A stretch of DNA of 64,000 nt from Oryza sativa Japonica Group (lineage: Eukaryota; Streptophyta; Magnoliopsida; Poales; Poaceae). The notes under the pieces are model-generated. The model saw only the letters and a list, made by a program, of their open reading frames with translations, was not told where the DNA came from and made no database searches. The stretch is from assembly GCF_034140825.1 (NCBI RefSeq), contig NC_089041.1:27231501-27295500 (forward strand), given 5' to 3'. The position numbers were made by a program, and so were the translations under genes. Positions within the stretch are counted from its first letter, which is position 1; every line of letters begins with the position of its first letter. Positions 22,172-33,952 of the stretch are shown here, piece after piece.

Positions 22172-23878
22172 ATGCCTGACTCCTGATAAAATGTTTTTGT
22201 GATTTTTTTTTACTTTGTAAGTTTTAACCCATTTGTGTTTGTGTAGAAATGTCATTTGGCAAATTATATGCTGAAGAGAGTATACTAATGCTCACGCCAA
22301 ACAGAGGGATTATATTCTACACAGACGCTTTCGCCACAAGCACAATTTACTATTCTGTCAAGGCTTGATAGCTGGGTTTGTCACTCTCCTCACCAATCAC
22401 CATAAATCGATTTGGTTTCCTATTAACACCAGATCCTCGTGAAGTTTTGTTTATTTTTCTTTCTTCCGAATGAAAGCTCTACGAAAGCAGTTTAGTTTAT
22501 CTTGCTTCACTAATTTTAAGCTTTCTGATTTGATTCTCTGTAGTATAATTATTTTCTCAACAAATCCCCTAACATACGAATACTTAAAAAAAACAAATCC
22601 TTAAACCTTATAAAATTCCTCCTGAATATTGTTGTCAGAAAAAGCTCACGAATACCATGAAGTTATATAAAATCCGAAACTTCAAAATCGAGTACGTCAA
22701 ATCAAATAAAAACAGGGTTTACCTACAAAACGCCAGCGTACAAAACGACCTGAAAAGTCACTCTCTCAGAAGTCGTCGCTGTGTTCATCGATCGATCATC
22801 ACTTGGGCGTTGAGTAACCGATCGTTTCGTCAGACGAAGAGAAAAAATCAGAAGCAAAAGAAAGAAAAAGAAATGATTTTAATTTGTGCAGCTCAAAGTC
22901 GTTGTGAACAAAACTGTCATATACAGGACACCCCTGACACACTAGTCTTTAATTAACTAATAACAGAGGAGTCTGCTCATGAAATATTCTGCAGGTGTTT
23001 ATGTTAATCTTGAGGGGCCAATAATCAACTGCACAAGGGGGAAGCTGAAGTGCATCATGCATTTGTCATTACCTGCTGTCATGTCACCGGCTGCGTGGTG
23101 TAAACAGCTGGGCTATAGTTGCAGCGTACGCCAATGCAACATGTTTTGATTAATCCCCCGTTGACATTGCAAAAGCCAAAAGCTAGCCTAGGCCTGGTTT
23201 ACGGAGCTTCTGTTAGTTCCAACTTCTTTCAAAAGTTGAAGTGTCAAATTCTCATATAGTTCATAAAAATATATAGTTATAAAATTTAGAAGAAAAAAAA
23301 CTAAAAGTTAGAAGGTGGCTAATTTAGCTTTTCCTAAAAAAAAATCACCAACTGCTTTTTAGAATCTCAAACTCCCTTAAACAGATACTTAGATACTACT
23401 ATATTTAGAATAAGGAAAAAGGGGTAAGAGATGGACTTACAGTATAATAGGATGCTGTAACTGTAATGTAATGGGCTTGTTGGGGATTTTGGTTTAGGAG
23501 ATTAACTACCAAAGTCAACATGATGGTGCCATTAAGGAGGATTGCAGATTAAGATGACAGGGTTTGTTGTTGTTTCTTGGTCTGTGGATAGGCATGGGAC
23601 TAGAATAGTCCTGGTAACTGTAGCAAGGAACTTGGCCACATATAGCCGGCAGAATCATTGTTTAAAGATGGAGCAAGTGAGCAGCTACCACTAGCTTGTA
23701 AATCACTATCATTTTCTTTTTCAAGTGTTTGCTGCATAGTTTAACCTTTGCAAATGCATGGTCAGTGACAGTGAGAGCAAACCTTTTGGCCTATCAAAAT
23801 GGCCGCCTTTGGCACAGAGGAACCTGACAAGGATCTTGCAGGAAACATTCACAACTTTCTCATGGCAAAATGCAGTAA
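22172..23878. other. intergenic, nothing recognised
   Basis: AT-rich sequence. The frame at 22657-22956 is basic and low-complexity, with no family match. About 23190-23400 has a MITE-like look (GGCCTGGTTTACGGAGC at the left), but I could not find a matching end. Confidence 0.4.
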
Positions 23879-24241
23879 GGCCCCTTTTGATTCAAAGTAA
23901 ATTCATAGGAATTTTAGAGGATTTTATTTCTATAGGAATTTTTCCTACTAAGCCCTTTGAATCAAAGGAATGAACCCTATAGAATCCTATGAAATTCCTA
24001 TGGAATGCCTCTTCCTATACAAGTTTTGGGGGAATTTTAACAAGAGGTAGAACCTCATGGAAAAAATCCTTTGAGTCTTTATCTCTCCTCAAATTCCTGT
24101 GTTTTTCCTGTGGTCCAATCAAACGATCATTCCTACGTTTTTTCTGTGTTTTGCAATCCTCTGTTTTACACTTACATTCCTATCAGAATCCTATGTTTTT
24201 CCTATTTCTCCGTTTTTCCATTCCTGTGATTCAAAGGGGCC
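23879..24241. mobile_element. Tourist-like (PIF/Harbinger) MITE
   Basis: Ends GGCCCCTTTTGATTCAAAG and GATTCAAAGGGGCC form an inverted pair, and both flanks carry TAA (23876-23878, 24242-24244). At 363 bp with no ORF, it is a typical non-autonomous PIF/Harbinger derivative. Confidence 0.9.
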
Positions 24242-24580
24242 TAAAGTTTGGTTGCTCACCGTGGCAGAGTTTTAACCCATGCACAGTAGCAGTAGCTTCT
24301 TTGAGACAGACAGAGACATTGTACTTGTTTTTCTTCGAAAGGACAAGGCCTTCATTGGAGGATCTAGCTTGACAATTACCGGGCAGTGCATGTGGTTCAT
24401 GCTTCTCCCGACATGGGACGCGGATCTGGTTCCAACTTCCAAACCTCCCATCACGTGAGCATCATCGAAAGAGAGAACTACTGTATACAGACACACACCT
24501 GAAGTGACTAGGAGCTATCACGTATGTTTGATGGGCCAATTTGCCATTCACCATTGCAAAAATCAGGGAGTTGAAAACTA

Positions 24581-24670
24581 CTCCCTCTATTCCAAAATAT
24601 AAGAACTTAAAACTGGATGGAACATTTTCTAGCACTACGAAATCTAGACAAGTTCTTATATTGGAGAGAG
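24581..24670. mobile_element. short Stowaway MITE
   Basis: It starts CTCCCTCTATTCCAAAATAT after TA (24579-24580) and ends TATTGGAGAGAG before TA (24671-24672), 90 bp in total. It lies about 800 bp past the mL45 stop. Confidence 0.85.
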
Positions 24671-25478
24671 TACCATCGGATGTGCCATTGACGTTGAGTC
24701 TAGGTCTCACATGTCATTCTCACGTCCCAACTCATGAATATTTACAATGATATTTCCCAAACTTTCCCTATGTTGGATATGAATGGATGCTGAAGTTCAA
24801 GGTAAACATTGTCCATGAGAAGAAGCAACCAGCATATTCTGAAGGTAATTGCTGAAGCCTGAAGCATGTAATCTGCACTACCAATTTTCTCAGATGACAG
24901 CATACTCCAAGTCCAGGAAACAAAGCATGGTAAACATACCAACAAGACTAGTGAATTGGTTCCCAAAAAAACATGGCAAATGTTCAGAATTTGAGGACCA
25001 AGCTCACAGGATATAATATCAAAGTGTCTGTAGGATTCATTTAATGAGCCTAAGACAAGTACCACTACTTGTCACACCATCAGCATCAGTTCACAGCGTT
25101 AAACATTGTAACTAGCAAAAAGGATAAAGGTAGAAACTGGCAAAACATTTCAAGCTTTTCCTTGCGAAGGCGTCACATGATCACTTCGTATCAGGTATGA
25201 GTATTGTTGTAGGACAGCAATCTGATGACAGTGAAAAAAAAAAAAGAGCCATTCTGAAGGGGAACATGCCCAGCTACCTCCCTAACAAAAGTGTAGAGAA
25301 AAGAGTGCCTATTTCCTCTGCTGATAAATAAACTACCATCATGTATATAGGTGCCTGGAGATCTTGTTAGACATTGTTAGACAGGAGGAATACAGGATGG
25401 TAGGGCAAAAGAATTATTGAGACCACTGTGCATAACAAAAGCCACTGTTCAGCTTGGTATGTGCTTGCCAAGAGATTT

Positions 25479-28400
25479 TTACAATGTAATTCTTCCACAT
25501 ACACGCCAGTATGCTCCAGGGTGAAAAAGGGATCTTTCAAACACCCATATATCTTTCACAAGCACCTATAAGAATATTTGCACACGCCAAAACATCATGA
25601 GTCACCATGTTGAAACAATTGATTAGGCTGTCATAAGGTGTGAAACTACAACTGCTTTTGAATGATATAAACAACTGCTTCTTATAATGTAACGAGTTAC
25701 TGATGGTCTAGTCTCTCCATTTATTTGCTCTACAGTTTCGTAATCTTTTCATAACATGTAAGATAGATATACATCCCCATGATGGATCATGCAGAGGAAT
25801 ACACAAGATTAAAATTCTATGTTGTCTCCCTGTGCTCTTTTGTGGAATTTACAGAACAATAAGAATCCCTGATGCTCAATCACTAGAGTCCAGACAATAA
25901 TCAGCTGTTAAATTTCCAGCATATTGTCGCAAACTAGATACTAACAGATTATTTCCAATGTATCATTGTGAACTAATATTTGAAGTCAGTTATATGCTTG
26001 GTGTTTTTTTTAAAAAAAAAAAAGCCTGAACAAAACTAGTCCCACTTGTTTCATTGTTTGAACATTAGAACTTCAGATAGTCACCCATATTTTACTTACC
26101 TCTTTTGACTTATCTCCAGACACGACCTCACCTTTTGTATTATAGGCTTCAAATTTCTACAGAAATACAATTAAGAAACTGTCATGCGATGAACATACAG
26201 TACTGCACAAGACAATAGGATGCAGTGCTCCTCAGAACCACTAAACCATCTATTCATGATCATTGCACAAAATAATAGGAAACAGAGACCAACCAAATAC
26301 AGGGAATAACTTAGTCAAGGCATTAAAACTATCTTTGAAAAGTAGACATTTTGAAGTTTATACTTCAGGTGCTTATGAGCAATGCATATTCTGAACATCT
26401 CCAAATTGTGTAGACATGAAAGCTCTAAAGAAAACTAAGAGGGGCATGCCCACCTAATGGTGCAAGCAGTCAGAGGATGAATACGAGCACATGTGGGGAC
26501 TTTCAAGAGGTAGCTTAATGCTATCCAACTTAAACATAATACTTGGTACAGTATTAGATAATAGATATTGATTCCATGGTCAGCAATACGAAAACCAGAA
26601 CAAATTATGCAATTTACACAAAGAGGGCAAGAAATAATGCAAAGATACACAGCTCTCCTGCAGATTCTAGAAAGAAGATATATAAAGACACAAAAGCCAA
26701 ACCATAAAAGTCAAGGACAAATGACACAAACAAAGAAAGTAGTGGCACCACATTGAATCACACAAACAGCTAAACTTTAGGGAATGAAAGTACGGGACCT
26801 GTTTAGTGACGAATTCAAGCGTAAGCTGTATGAAAGCTTTGTCAAGGTCATTTTTATCGAGTCCAATCTGCAAAGTTTTATAGTTAACCAATCATAATAT
26901 CACTGGACAGCAAACATTAAATGCATGAATAATGAAACGGATGGTTATTAGAGCTGACATATTTTAACATCTATAACTTGATCCGAGTCACATATGTACA
27001 AGATAAAAAACAATCAGCAATCAAGGAAAATCAGATCTTAACTTACCATGCGAGCCCTCAAAGTTCTTATGCACACAGCAGGCTCCACCAATTCCCAGTG
27101 AACAGAACTCCACATGGATTGTCTTTTCTTCAGTTCATTTTTTATAGTCTTCACCCATAAAAAGAAGAGAGAAGAATAAATAGCATGCCTCCAAAAGTTT
27201 GTCTAACATCCACTCACAGTAAGGTGAAAACTTACCGAATGCATTCTCTCTGTCAATATTTTACGGAGAGATGATGTGTCTCCATGTGCCATCAGTGTGT
27301 TAACCTGAATGAGAAAGAAGGGTCTCATTGTTTGCCCTATGGCTTATAAGCCGTTGCCAAATTTTGAATTTTAAAACTTGTTTTTGAAGTTGATTTTGAT
27401 GCTTTTTCAACATTTGCTTTTAAGCCACAAATAACACATATATAAAAGGTTTACCCATAAATCTTTTTTTAATCACTAATCAGCCGTGAGTAACCGATGG
27501 GGAAAATATGTAGTAGTTGGCACTTAAATTTGCATTTGACATATAGACAGTATTCTTTATAAGGAGAACACAATCAAAATTCTATGTTACATACAAATTG
27601 CAAGGTCGCACTACAAGTCATGTATGCTATGCACTGAAGAACTCGGAGATCAATTCAAGCCAGAAGATAACTCAGGAAAAGAAAAAAAGAATGCTGCTCA
27701 GTGACTATTGCTATTTCTCAAGAAAAGGAAAAGAGGTAGAAAATTCACCAGCCTGTTACTACTCCCTCTGTCCAGAAATATAAGGGAGTCTAGAGTTTGA
27801 AATTTGTCCATAATATAAGGACATCCCCACCTACTTACTTATACCAACCAATCAAAGCTATCCCTCACCTCAACTTAATCTCTCCAAAAAAAAAAACTCC
27901 AGATGTGCTTATATTCTTTGATGGAGGGAGTATGTCAACCTTTAGTAGCAACAAAGTGGCATAACCATAAAGATCGCAAATCAGTAATTTGGACCATTTA
28001 TCTACTGAACACTTATGAAAACTATACTAGTTATTGGTCTAGGCCTGTGCCTAGGAAACACGATTGTCAAGAGAGGTATGCCAAACCTTCACTGGTAACA
28101 GTATACCTGATAACACCATTAAAAATGATATTATCTTGTAATAATATTGAACACTACAAAATTCTACAATTAAAATCACCAAACGAATATAGGTACTGAG
28201 AAAACATTAAATAAATCAGTCGGTACTAGGTACAGCTCTTATCTTCCATTATCAGATCATGATATCTGCATGGAAACCTGAAACCTATGTAAGTGTAATC
28301 AAAATGCTTAGATTATTCTACTTGTATATTTGGTTTCCTAAGAGATAAAGGAAATGTACCTCCTTGTATATCTTGAATGCTTGATCATAGAATTCCTTTT

Positions 28401-30668
28401 TGGTATAGCCTGTTTTCTTTCTCAATCTTGACACAGCATATGCATTCTTCATCTGTCAGTATAACAACCAACTAATCAGCTCACAATTCGTGAAAATAAA
28501 AATATCACAAAGGAAAATTGCAGGGTATCTCAGATCAAATACATTAAGGTATTGCAGCGGTAGCAAATAAATTCCAAAAGTTATCGTTGAATGTTGATAG
28601 GATAGAAAGTAAGAAAATAAATAATGCAAATAAAAGACAGTACTCCAAAATGTGTACTCATATATGCAGCATTGCACTGTTATAACATGGCAACTCAAGA
28701 ACAGCAATAATAAAGAAACTCTGTTGCCAAGCATCATGAACCTAAATAAAAAGGAAAACATAAAAAAAACTACAGTAGGTTTCTGTTAAATATCTCAGTT
28801 TGTGTCATTTCATGTAAACAATCATTGTTCTAGCTGGTAAATAATCATGTACAACCAGGTATGACCAGATTGGTTGTGTCAATGGTGGCACACAGGTGCC
28901 TATGGATAAGGATCGAAAAAAAGTAATGTGTGATCAAGGAAAAAGAGGGAGGCCTTTTAAATTTCTAATCTAGAATTCAATTGACTAATCAAAGAAGTAG
29001 TCACAGGTTGTAAGAAGGAAATAAGAGATGAAAAGCAGTTTTCTAGACAAAAGAGTCAGTACCTCCAGAATAACGTCCTCCTTTGTTCTTCTCCAGCCAC
29101 TTGGTGTAAACCATCTAATTCACAATAAGCCAAGGTTATGATGATGAAGACCTTTTATCATGCGATAGGACAGTTTTATTTAAAGGATATTTATTCCTCT
29201 AGCACACATATAAGTTTTGATATCAATGCGCCACTTAACAGTATTTAACTTTTGTAGGATCAGATAGAGAGAATCAGCATAACCAAACATGAGAAATAAA
29301 ATGCTTGAAATGTCTCTGCATCATTCAGCTCATCTAAGTTTGTTTAGCCAAGGCAGCAGATATTAGGGTAGCAGACGGTGAAAGCATATCTCATGATTTT
29401 GCATTCTCAAGGGGCTCCATCACTTATTTATTAGTTAGTTAGCTCCACACTTAAGTGTGCTCTTGGTGAACTTAGTTTTCTGTCTTAACTGAAAATATAT
29501 GATTTTCCCCATCCATTTTCAGAAACTAAAATGGCAATGCCACAGCCGTGCTGTAGGAAAAAAAATACAGTAAGGAAGAAAGAAAAAGGTTACACTTCTC
29601 AGTAGTAAGTTTATCGTCCATGAAGGGGAATGGCAAAAACACTGCACTGAACTGTAATGTTCATTCCCAAGTGCTGCACTCTGGAATAGCATGTCATTTG
29701 TACCTTTTAGTGTTGAGCTTAAAGCTACTCACTCTAACAATTCTGTCCTGGAAACTAGCAGATGGGTCAGTGTTTGGAAAGGGAAGAGAACTGATTACCA
29801 TGTACAGATTGATTTACGTACGTATTGATTCACGTGACAAAGCATAAAGGTCAAAATATAGAATGTAATTTCACCTTTTCCAGAAGGGGATTGGTTCCCG
29901 AATGCTGTATGGCTCATATACAAAACCAGGGCTCATCATGACAACCTTCATACCGACCTATACAGAGAAAAAAAAACAAGATAAAAAGAACACAACTTCA
30001 ACAATTATATGAAATCCCTTAAGCTAACCAAATCACACCAGAAAACCAGATTCGTCCTCGCACCTTGCGGGCACCAAGTGGCACCTTCGATGATGTTTGC
30101 GACGGTGTCGGTGCCTTCGATAATGATGGCGGCTCTGCCTGTGCTGCTGTCGACATTGATCTTGTATGATTTATTTGGAATAGTAGCTCCAGAACCTGCA
30201 GCACATGCAAATTTACAGCACAAAATCACATAACACCTTATTGGCAGCAAATTGTACATCATCCCCAACTCGATAATGACTCAAACCTTCACAGTATAGA
30301 CAGGCGACCGCCCCCTGTAACCAATCACGCCACCGGCATTGTACGGCGAGCTTGCAAAACCTAATGGCACGAAAAATGATTGAAATGGAGCCCAAATTAA
30401 ACCGGGAAAGAAAAACAAGCGCTGGGTTGCTCACCTCTTGCGCGTGTATTCGCGTGGATCAGCGCGAACGAGTGGGCAACCGAGGCATGGTGATCCCTGA
30501 AACGGAAACAGCAAAGAGGAAGTAAGAGAATATCCGATTCGAGCCGCGGGGAACGAGATCTATTCCGAAGTGGGAGCATTACGTAAGCGGCGGCGGAGGA
30601 GGATGGAGGAGGTGGAGAGGGCGGCGGAGGCGTCCGGTGACAGCGTGCCCGAGGCGAGCCAGAGCCAT
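25479..30668 (-). CDS. mitochondrial ribosomal protein mL45 / Tim44-like domain protein
   Basis: Twelve exons (minus strand, 5' to 3'): 30583-30668, 30435-30496, 30287-30360, 30064-30195, 29875-29957, 29063-29114, 28360-28452, 27236-27304, 27047-27148, 26799-26867, 26100-26156, 25479-25565. They give 321 aa with all phases matching. The N-terminus (MALARLGHAVTGRLRRPL) is an Arg-rich, acid-free mitochondrial presequence. Conserved blocks include PFWKRWFTPSGWRRTKEDV, LMAHGDTSSLRKILTE, VHWELVEP, FIQLTLEFVTKQKFEAYNTK and DIWVFERSLF-PGAYWRVCGRI, the Tim44-like/mL45 fold. mL45 sits at the mitoribosome exit tunnel and helps hold it to the inner membrane. Exons 1-3 were placed by phase alone and are the least certain part. 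Intron 7 holds a Stowaway. Confidence 0.88.
27762..27930. mobile_element. Stowaway MITE in mL45 intron 7
   Basis: It begins CTCCCTCTGTCCAGAAATAT-like sequence near 27762 and ends TTTGATGGAGGGAG at 27930, with TA on both sides (27760-27761, 27931-27932). Confidence 0.85.
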
Positions 30669-30860
30669 CGCCGGCGGATCGTCTCGGCGCCGGCGACGAC
30701 GGGAGAAGAAGCGGCGCGCCGGCGTGGAAGTGGAACTAACCAAGGCGGCGGCGGCGGCGGCGGCGACGAGGGTTTTAGGGAGAGACTCAATCCAAGCCGT
30801 TGATAGAAAAGGAGCGGCTGTTCTTGCTTTGATCTTCTCCTCCGAGTTCTTTTGTTAGAG

Positions 30861-31111
30861 GGCCTGTTAATCTATTTAGAATGGCAAATGGTAAAATTTT
30901 TGGTGGTAAAAGATTTGGTATAGAGTTGGTGCTTAGATGTATCATTTTATCATTTTAGCACTAGAGAGAGCGCATGGTCCCCAAACACTTTTTGGCAAAA
31001 ATTACTACCCTAGACTAGCAAATAACAAATACTAAATTAAAAACTTTTGCTACTAGTGTTTAGATCCAAAATAGCAAAACTTTTACTATTTTAGAGGATC
31101 TAAACAGACCC
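30861..31111. repeat. MITE-like inverted-repeat element
   Basis: The left end GGCCTGTTAATCTATTTAGA pairs with the right end TCTAAACAGACCC, and internal segments (GGCAAATGGTAAAATTTTTG and CAAAACTTTTACTATTTTAG) are roughly complementary. The target duplication is not clear. It lies just upstream of the mL45 first exon. Confidence 0.6.
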
Positions 31112-31273
31112 ATAGTTGCCAAGAGCTTCGTCGGAGCCTAATAAACCAAACTAAAAGTCGAAATTTGATTTTTTGCAAATAAAAAACTTAAAAAAATTTA
31201 CGTTGTTTTTGCTTGGATCTTCACCTCGGAGTTCTAACAATGTTAGAGTTGCCTATTCAACTTCCTCGATTTC

Positions 31274-32344
31274 GAGAAAATTACCATAATCGGAGTTAGG
31301 TTTCGTCAATATGCTATCCTGAAATTAGGATTCACTATAATACCACTCTCAAATTGTGACAGTATGTTAGAATGTATTTTCTCTCATTTCTTCCAAATTA
31401 AATGAACTCTACCCTGATTTCCTTGGTGAGCTGACCAAGATACCCTTGCTCAATCCCGTGTTGTCTCACCGCTGCCACGAGTCATGGCTGGTGCTATGGT
31501 GCATAACTGCATCCGTGTCCATCGCCGGCAGTTGCGCTAATTCCATTCGAAAATTACATCACCTGACACACCTAGCATCATTACATCAGCGCTCTCAACA
31601 CAACATCTATAGAACAAAAAAACACAATCAAATTGATTAGCTTGTTCATGTGACTGCGACAAAGATGTTTCGGTGGCTGGTAGGACAGTGGCAGTGCCAG
31701 GAATGGACCAGCGAGCCTACCTCTACACTCATGCTCACCGCCGCTGTTCCTCCTCATGTTTGTGTACGCATCATTGCTGATTCGTCGTCGACCACCGAAT
31801 GAACCAGCATGACCTCAGCGGGGAAAAGCACCACGACCTGCACGTCGCCCTGCTTCATTGCATCTAATGACGACGACGATGCCGCAGCCACAAGCACCAC
31901 CTAACGCTAGCATGGTGGTGCAGCCCGTTGTCCTCCTATGTAGATCTAACGAGCGTATGGAGTTGGGGATGGCCATGGCTGCCCTACTGCGTCATCCCTA
32001 GCTTGTCGAGGTGGACCAGCTGACAACGACAGGGCGTACCAGTGGTAAGGTCGACGACAACGGTCGTAGGAGAGCGCCACAAAGGAGGCTGCGGCTTTGG
32101 CAGCACGCCGGTCGATGAGATCGTTAGTGACAATTATGTAACTTTGGCATGAGAAAAAGAACATACGGAACTAAGGGCATTTTAGTCCCTTCAATGTGTA
32201 GAAAGTGCAAAAAAATAAGTAAATGAGAGAAAATGTACTCTAGCATATTGTCATTATTTGAGAGTGGTGTTATAGCGAATCCCAATTTAAAAATAGCAAT
32301 TTAGCGGAGCCCATCTCCGAGAATGGCATAATGTCAATTTTCTC
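31274..32344. mobile_element. 1.07-kb element with about 150-bp terminal inverted repeats
   Basis: The left arm (31274-31430: GAGAAAATTACCATAAT, ACCACTCTCAAAT, TTTTCTCTCATTT) is the inverted counterpart of the right arm (32190-32344: AAATGAGAGAAAAT, ATTTGAGAGTGGT, ATGTCAATTTTCTC). The middle is GC-richer with no intact ORF. No target duplication was seen. The shape resembles a MULE-type non-autonomous element, but the superfamily is unproven. It fills much of the space between the divergent mL45 and BSD genes. Confidence 0.7.
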
Positions 32345-32569
32345 ATATAACTTGTTTGAATTACGTTAGATACAAAATCGCACGTGCGGTTACAAGGCAA
32401 GGAATCCATTCCCAAGCCGACCGATGCAAGCGTGTGCAACTCAATCAATCCAAAACACGTCCCTTGTCATTCTTCCTCGCACCGCAACACAAGCCCACCA
32501 ACACCAAGCAAACCAACGCACCACCTTCCCCTCCTCCTCCTCCTCCGATCCGATCCGATCCAAATCGCC

Positions 32570-33952
32570 ATGGATTTCTTCAAGTCCATCCTCGCCGAGC
32601 CCGAGCCCGGCCCGTCCTCCCCGCCGCCGCCGCCGGAGACGGAGACGGAGCAGGAGCACGCCGGATCCACGTCGACCCCACCCACTGACGACGACGTCGG
32701 CGGCGGCGGGGGTGGGGGTGGGGGCGGGGGATGGGGCTTCGGCGGGCTGCTCAAGACGCTCACCTCCCAGTCGGAGACCGTGCTCGAGGCCTACCGCCGC
32801 GACCTCGCCGAGTTCGGCACCGGCCTGCGCCGCGAGACCGAGGCGCTCCGCGACGCCGCGGCCCGCGCCGCGCGGGACCTCCCGGCGCACGCCCACGCGC
32901 TCGACGGCCTCGCCGACATCGTCGCGCAGGGCAAGGACGCCATCGCGCAGGTCGCCGCCGCCGCCGCCGCAGCCCCCGCCACCGGGCACTCGGACGGCGG
33001 CGGCGGCGAATCCGAGCCCAGCTCCGCCTCGGGGCAGGTCCGGTACAGCCGCTTCGAAGCGCAGCTCCGCGCGCTCCAGTCGGATCCGGCCACGTTCACC
33101 TCCGATCCTGAGGACTCCGATGACTTCGCGGCGTGGAGGGTAGGGTTTAGCGTGGATGAGAGGAGTGGGGAGATCGAGGCGTTGTGCTACGAGAGCGATG
33201 CGTTGGAAGGGATGGTGGAGAAGCTCGTGCCGGGCACGGTGGAGAGCGAGGTGTTCTGGGCGAGGTACTTCTACCGTGTTCATAGGTTGAAGCAGCAGGA
33301 GGATGCTAGAGCAAAGCTCGTGAAGCGGGTTTTCGCGGCGGAGGAGGACGAGGAGGATTTGAGCTGGGAGGTGGATGATGAGGATGAGGAAGAACAACAA
33401 AGAGCGGAAGCGAATGAGGAAGGATCAAAGCAAGAACCGATCGAAGAAGATGTCGAACGTGTAGCGGGGGATAAGGAAAGCGAGAGGATTGTGGAAGAAA
33501 AGGAAGTTGAGGCAGTGGAAGAATCACGCGGTTTGGAGAAGGAACAGCAGAATGCCGATGCACCGCAACCGGAGGTTTTCGGCAGCTCTATGGTGGTGGT
33601 GGACAAGAGGGAGAAGGAAGAGGCATCCGTTTCGAACATTGAAGAATCAAGTGACAAGAAAGCTGTCACTGAAGAACCACGTTCAAGCACAGGAGATGAT
33701 GCGGTGAAAGACGGAGCAAAGCATGAGACAAGCGACTCAAGCAAGGATAGTGACTACTCCATGGTGTCTAGGCAGCGAACAACGACCGAGGAAGAGGATC
33801 TTGAGTGGGATGAGATTGAGGATCTTGGGGAGCATGAAGAGAAGAGAGGGAGCAATAATGACTCAAGCTCTGCTTTAAAGGAGGAATTGCGGAAGAGGCT
33901 CAGTGTTGCTGAAGATGATGAGGATTTGAGCTGGGATATCGAGGATGATTGA
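32570..33952 (+). CDS. BSD-domain protein with acidic C-terminus
   Basis: This intronless gene encodes 460 aa. The frame is open upstream to 32384, but ATG 32570 (CGCCATGG) begins MDFFKSILAEPEPG, the family-like start. Order: a Pro/Glu-rich segment; an uninterrupted run of 11 Gly (residues 44-54) then WGFGGLL; an amphipathic helical region (about 60-135); an Ala run; a BSD domain with FWARYFYRVHRLKQQ at about 228; then a long Glu/Asp-rich tail. The tail carries three similar acidic-Trp motifs: EEDLSWEVDDED (about 262), EEDLEWDEIEDL (about 405) and the last residues DEDLSWDIEDD. Plant BSD proteins of this type (SYAP1-like) have no clear molecular function. The gene diverges from mL45 across a transposon-filled spacer of 1.9 kb. 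Confidence 0.9.
   Translation: MDFFKSILAEPEPGPSSPPPPPETETEQEHAGSTSTPPTDDDVGGGGGGGGGGGWGFGGLLKTLTSQSETVLEAYRRDLAEFGTGLRRETEALRDAAARAARDLPAHAHALDGLADIVAQGKDAIAQVAAAAAAAPATGHSDGGGGESEPSSASGQVRYSRFEAQLRALQSDPATFTSDPEDSDDFAAWRVGFSVDERSGEIEALCYESDALEGMVEKLVPGTVESEVFWARYFYRVHRLKQQEDARAKLVKRVFAAEEDEEDLSWEVDDEDEEEQQRAEANEEGSKQEPIEEDVERVAGDKESERIVEEKEVEAVEESRGLEKEQQNADAPQPEVFGSSMVVVDKREKEEASVSNIEESSDKKAVTEEPRSSTGDDAVKDGAKHETSDSSKDSDYSMVSRQRTTTEEEDLEWDEIEDLGEHEEKRGSNNDSSSALKEELRKRLSVAEDDEDLSWDIEDD

Noticed and set aside
30435-30496. Direct joining of mL45 exon 2 to the exon at 30064-30195
   Set aside because: Phases do not match; inserting the exon 30287-30360 (GFASSPYNAGGVIGYRG) restores phase on both sides.
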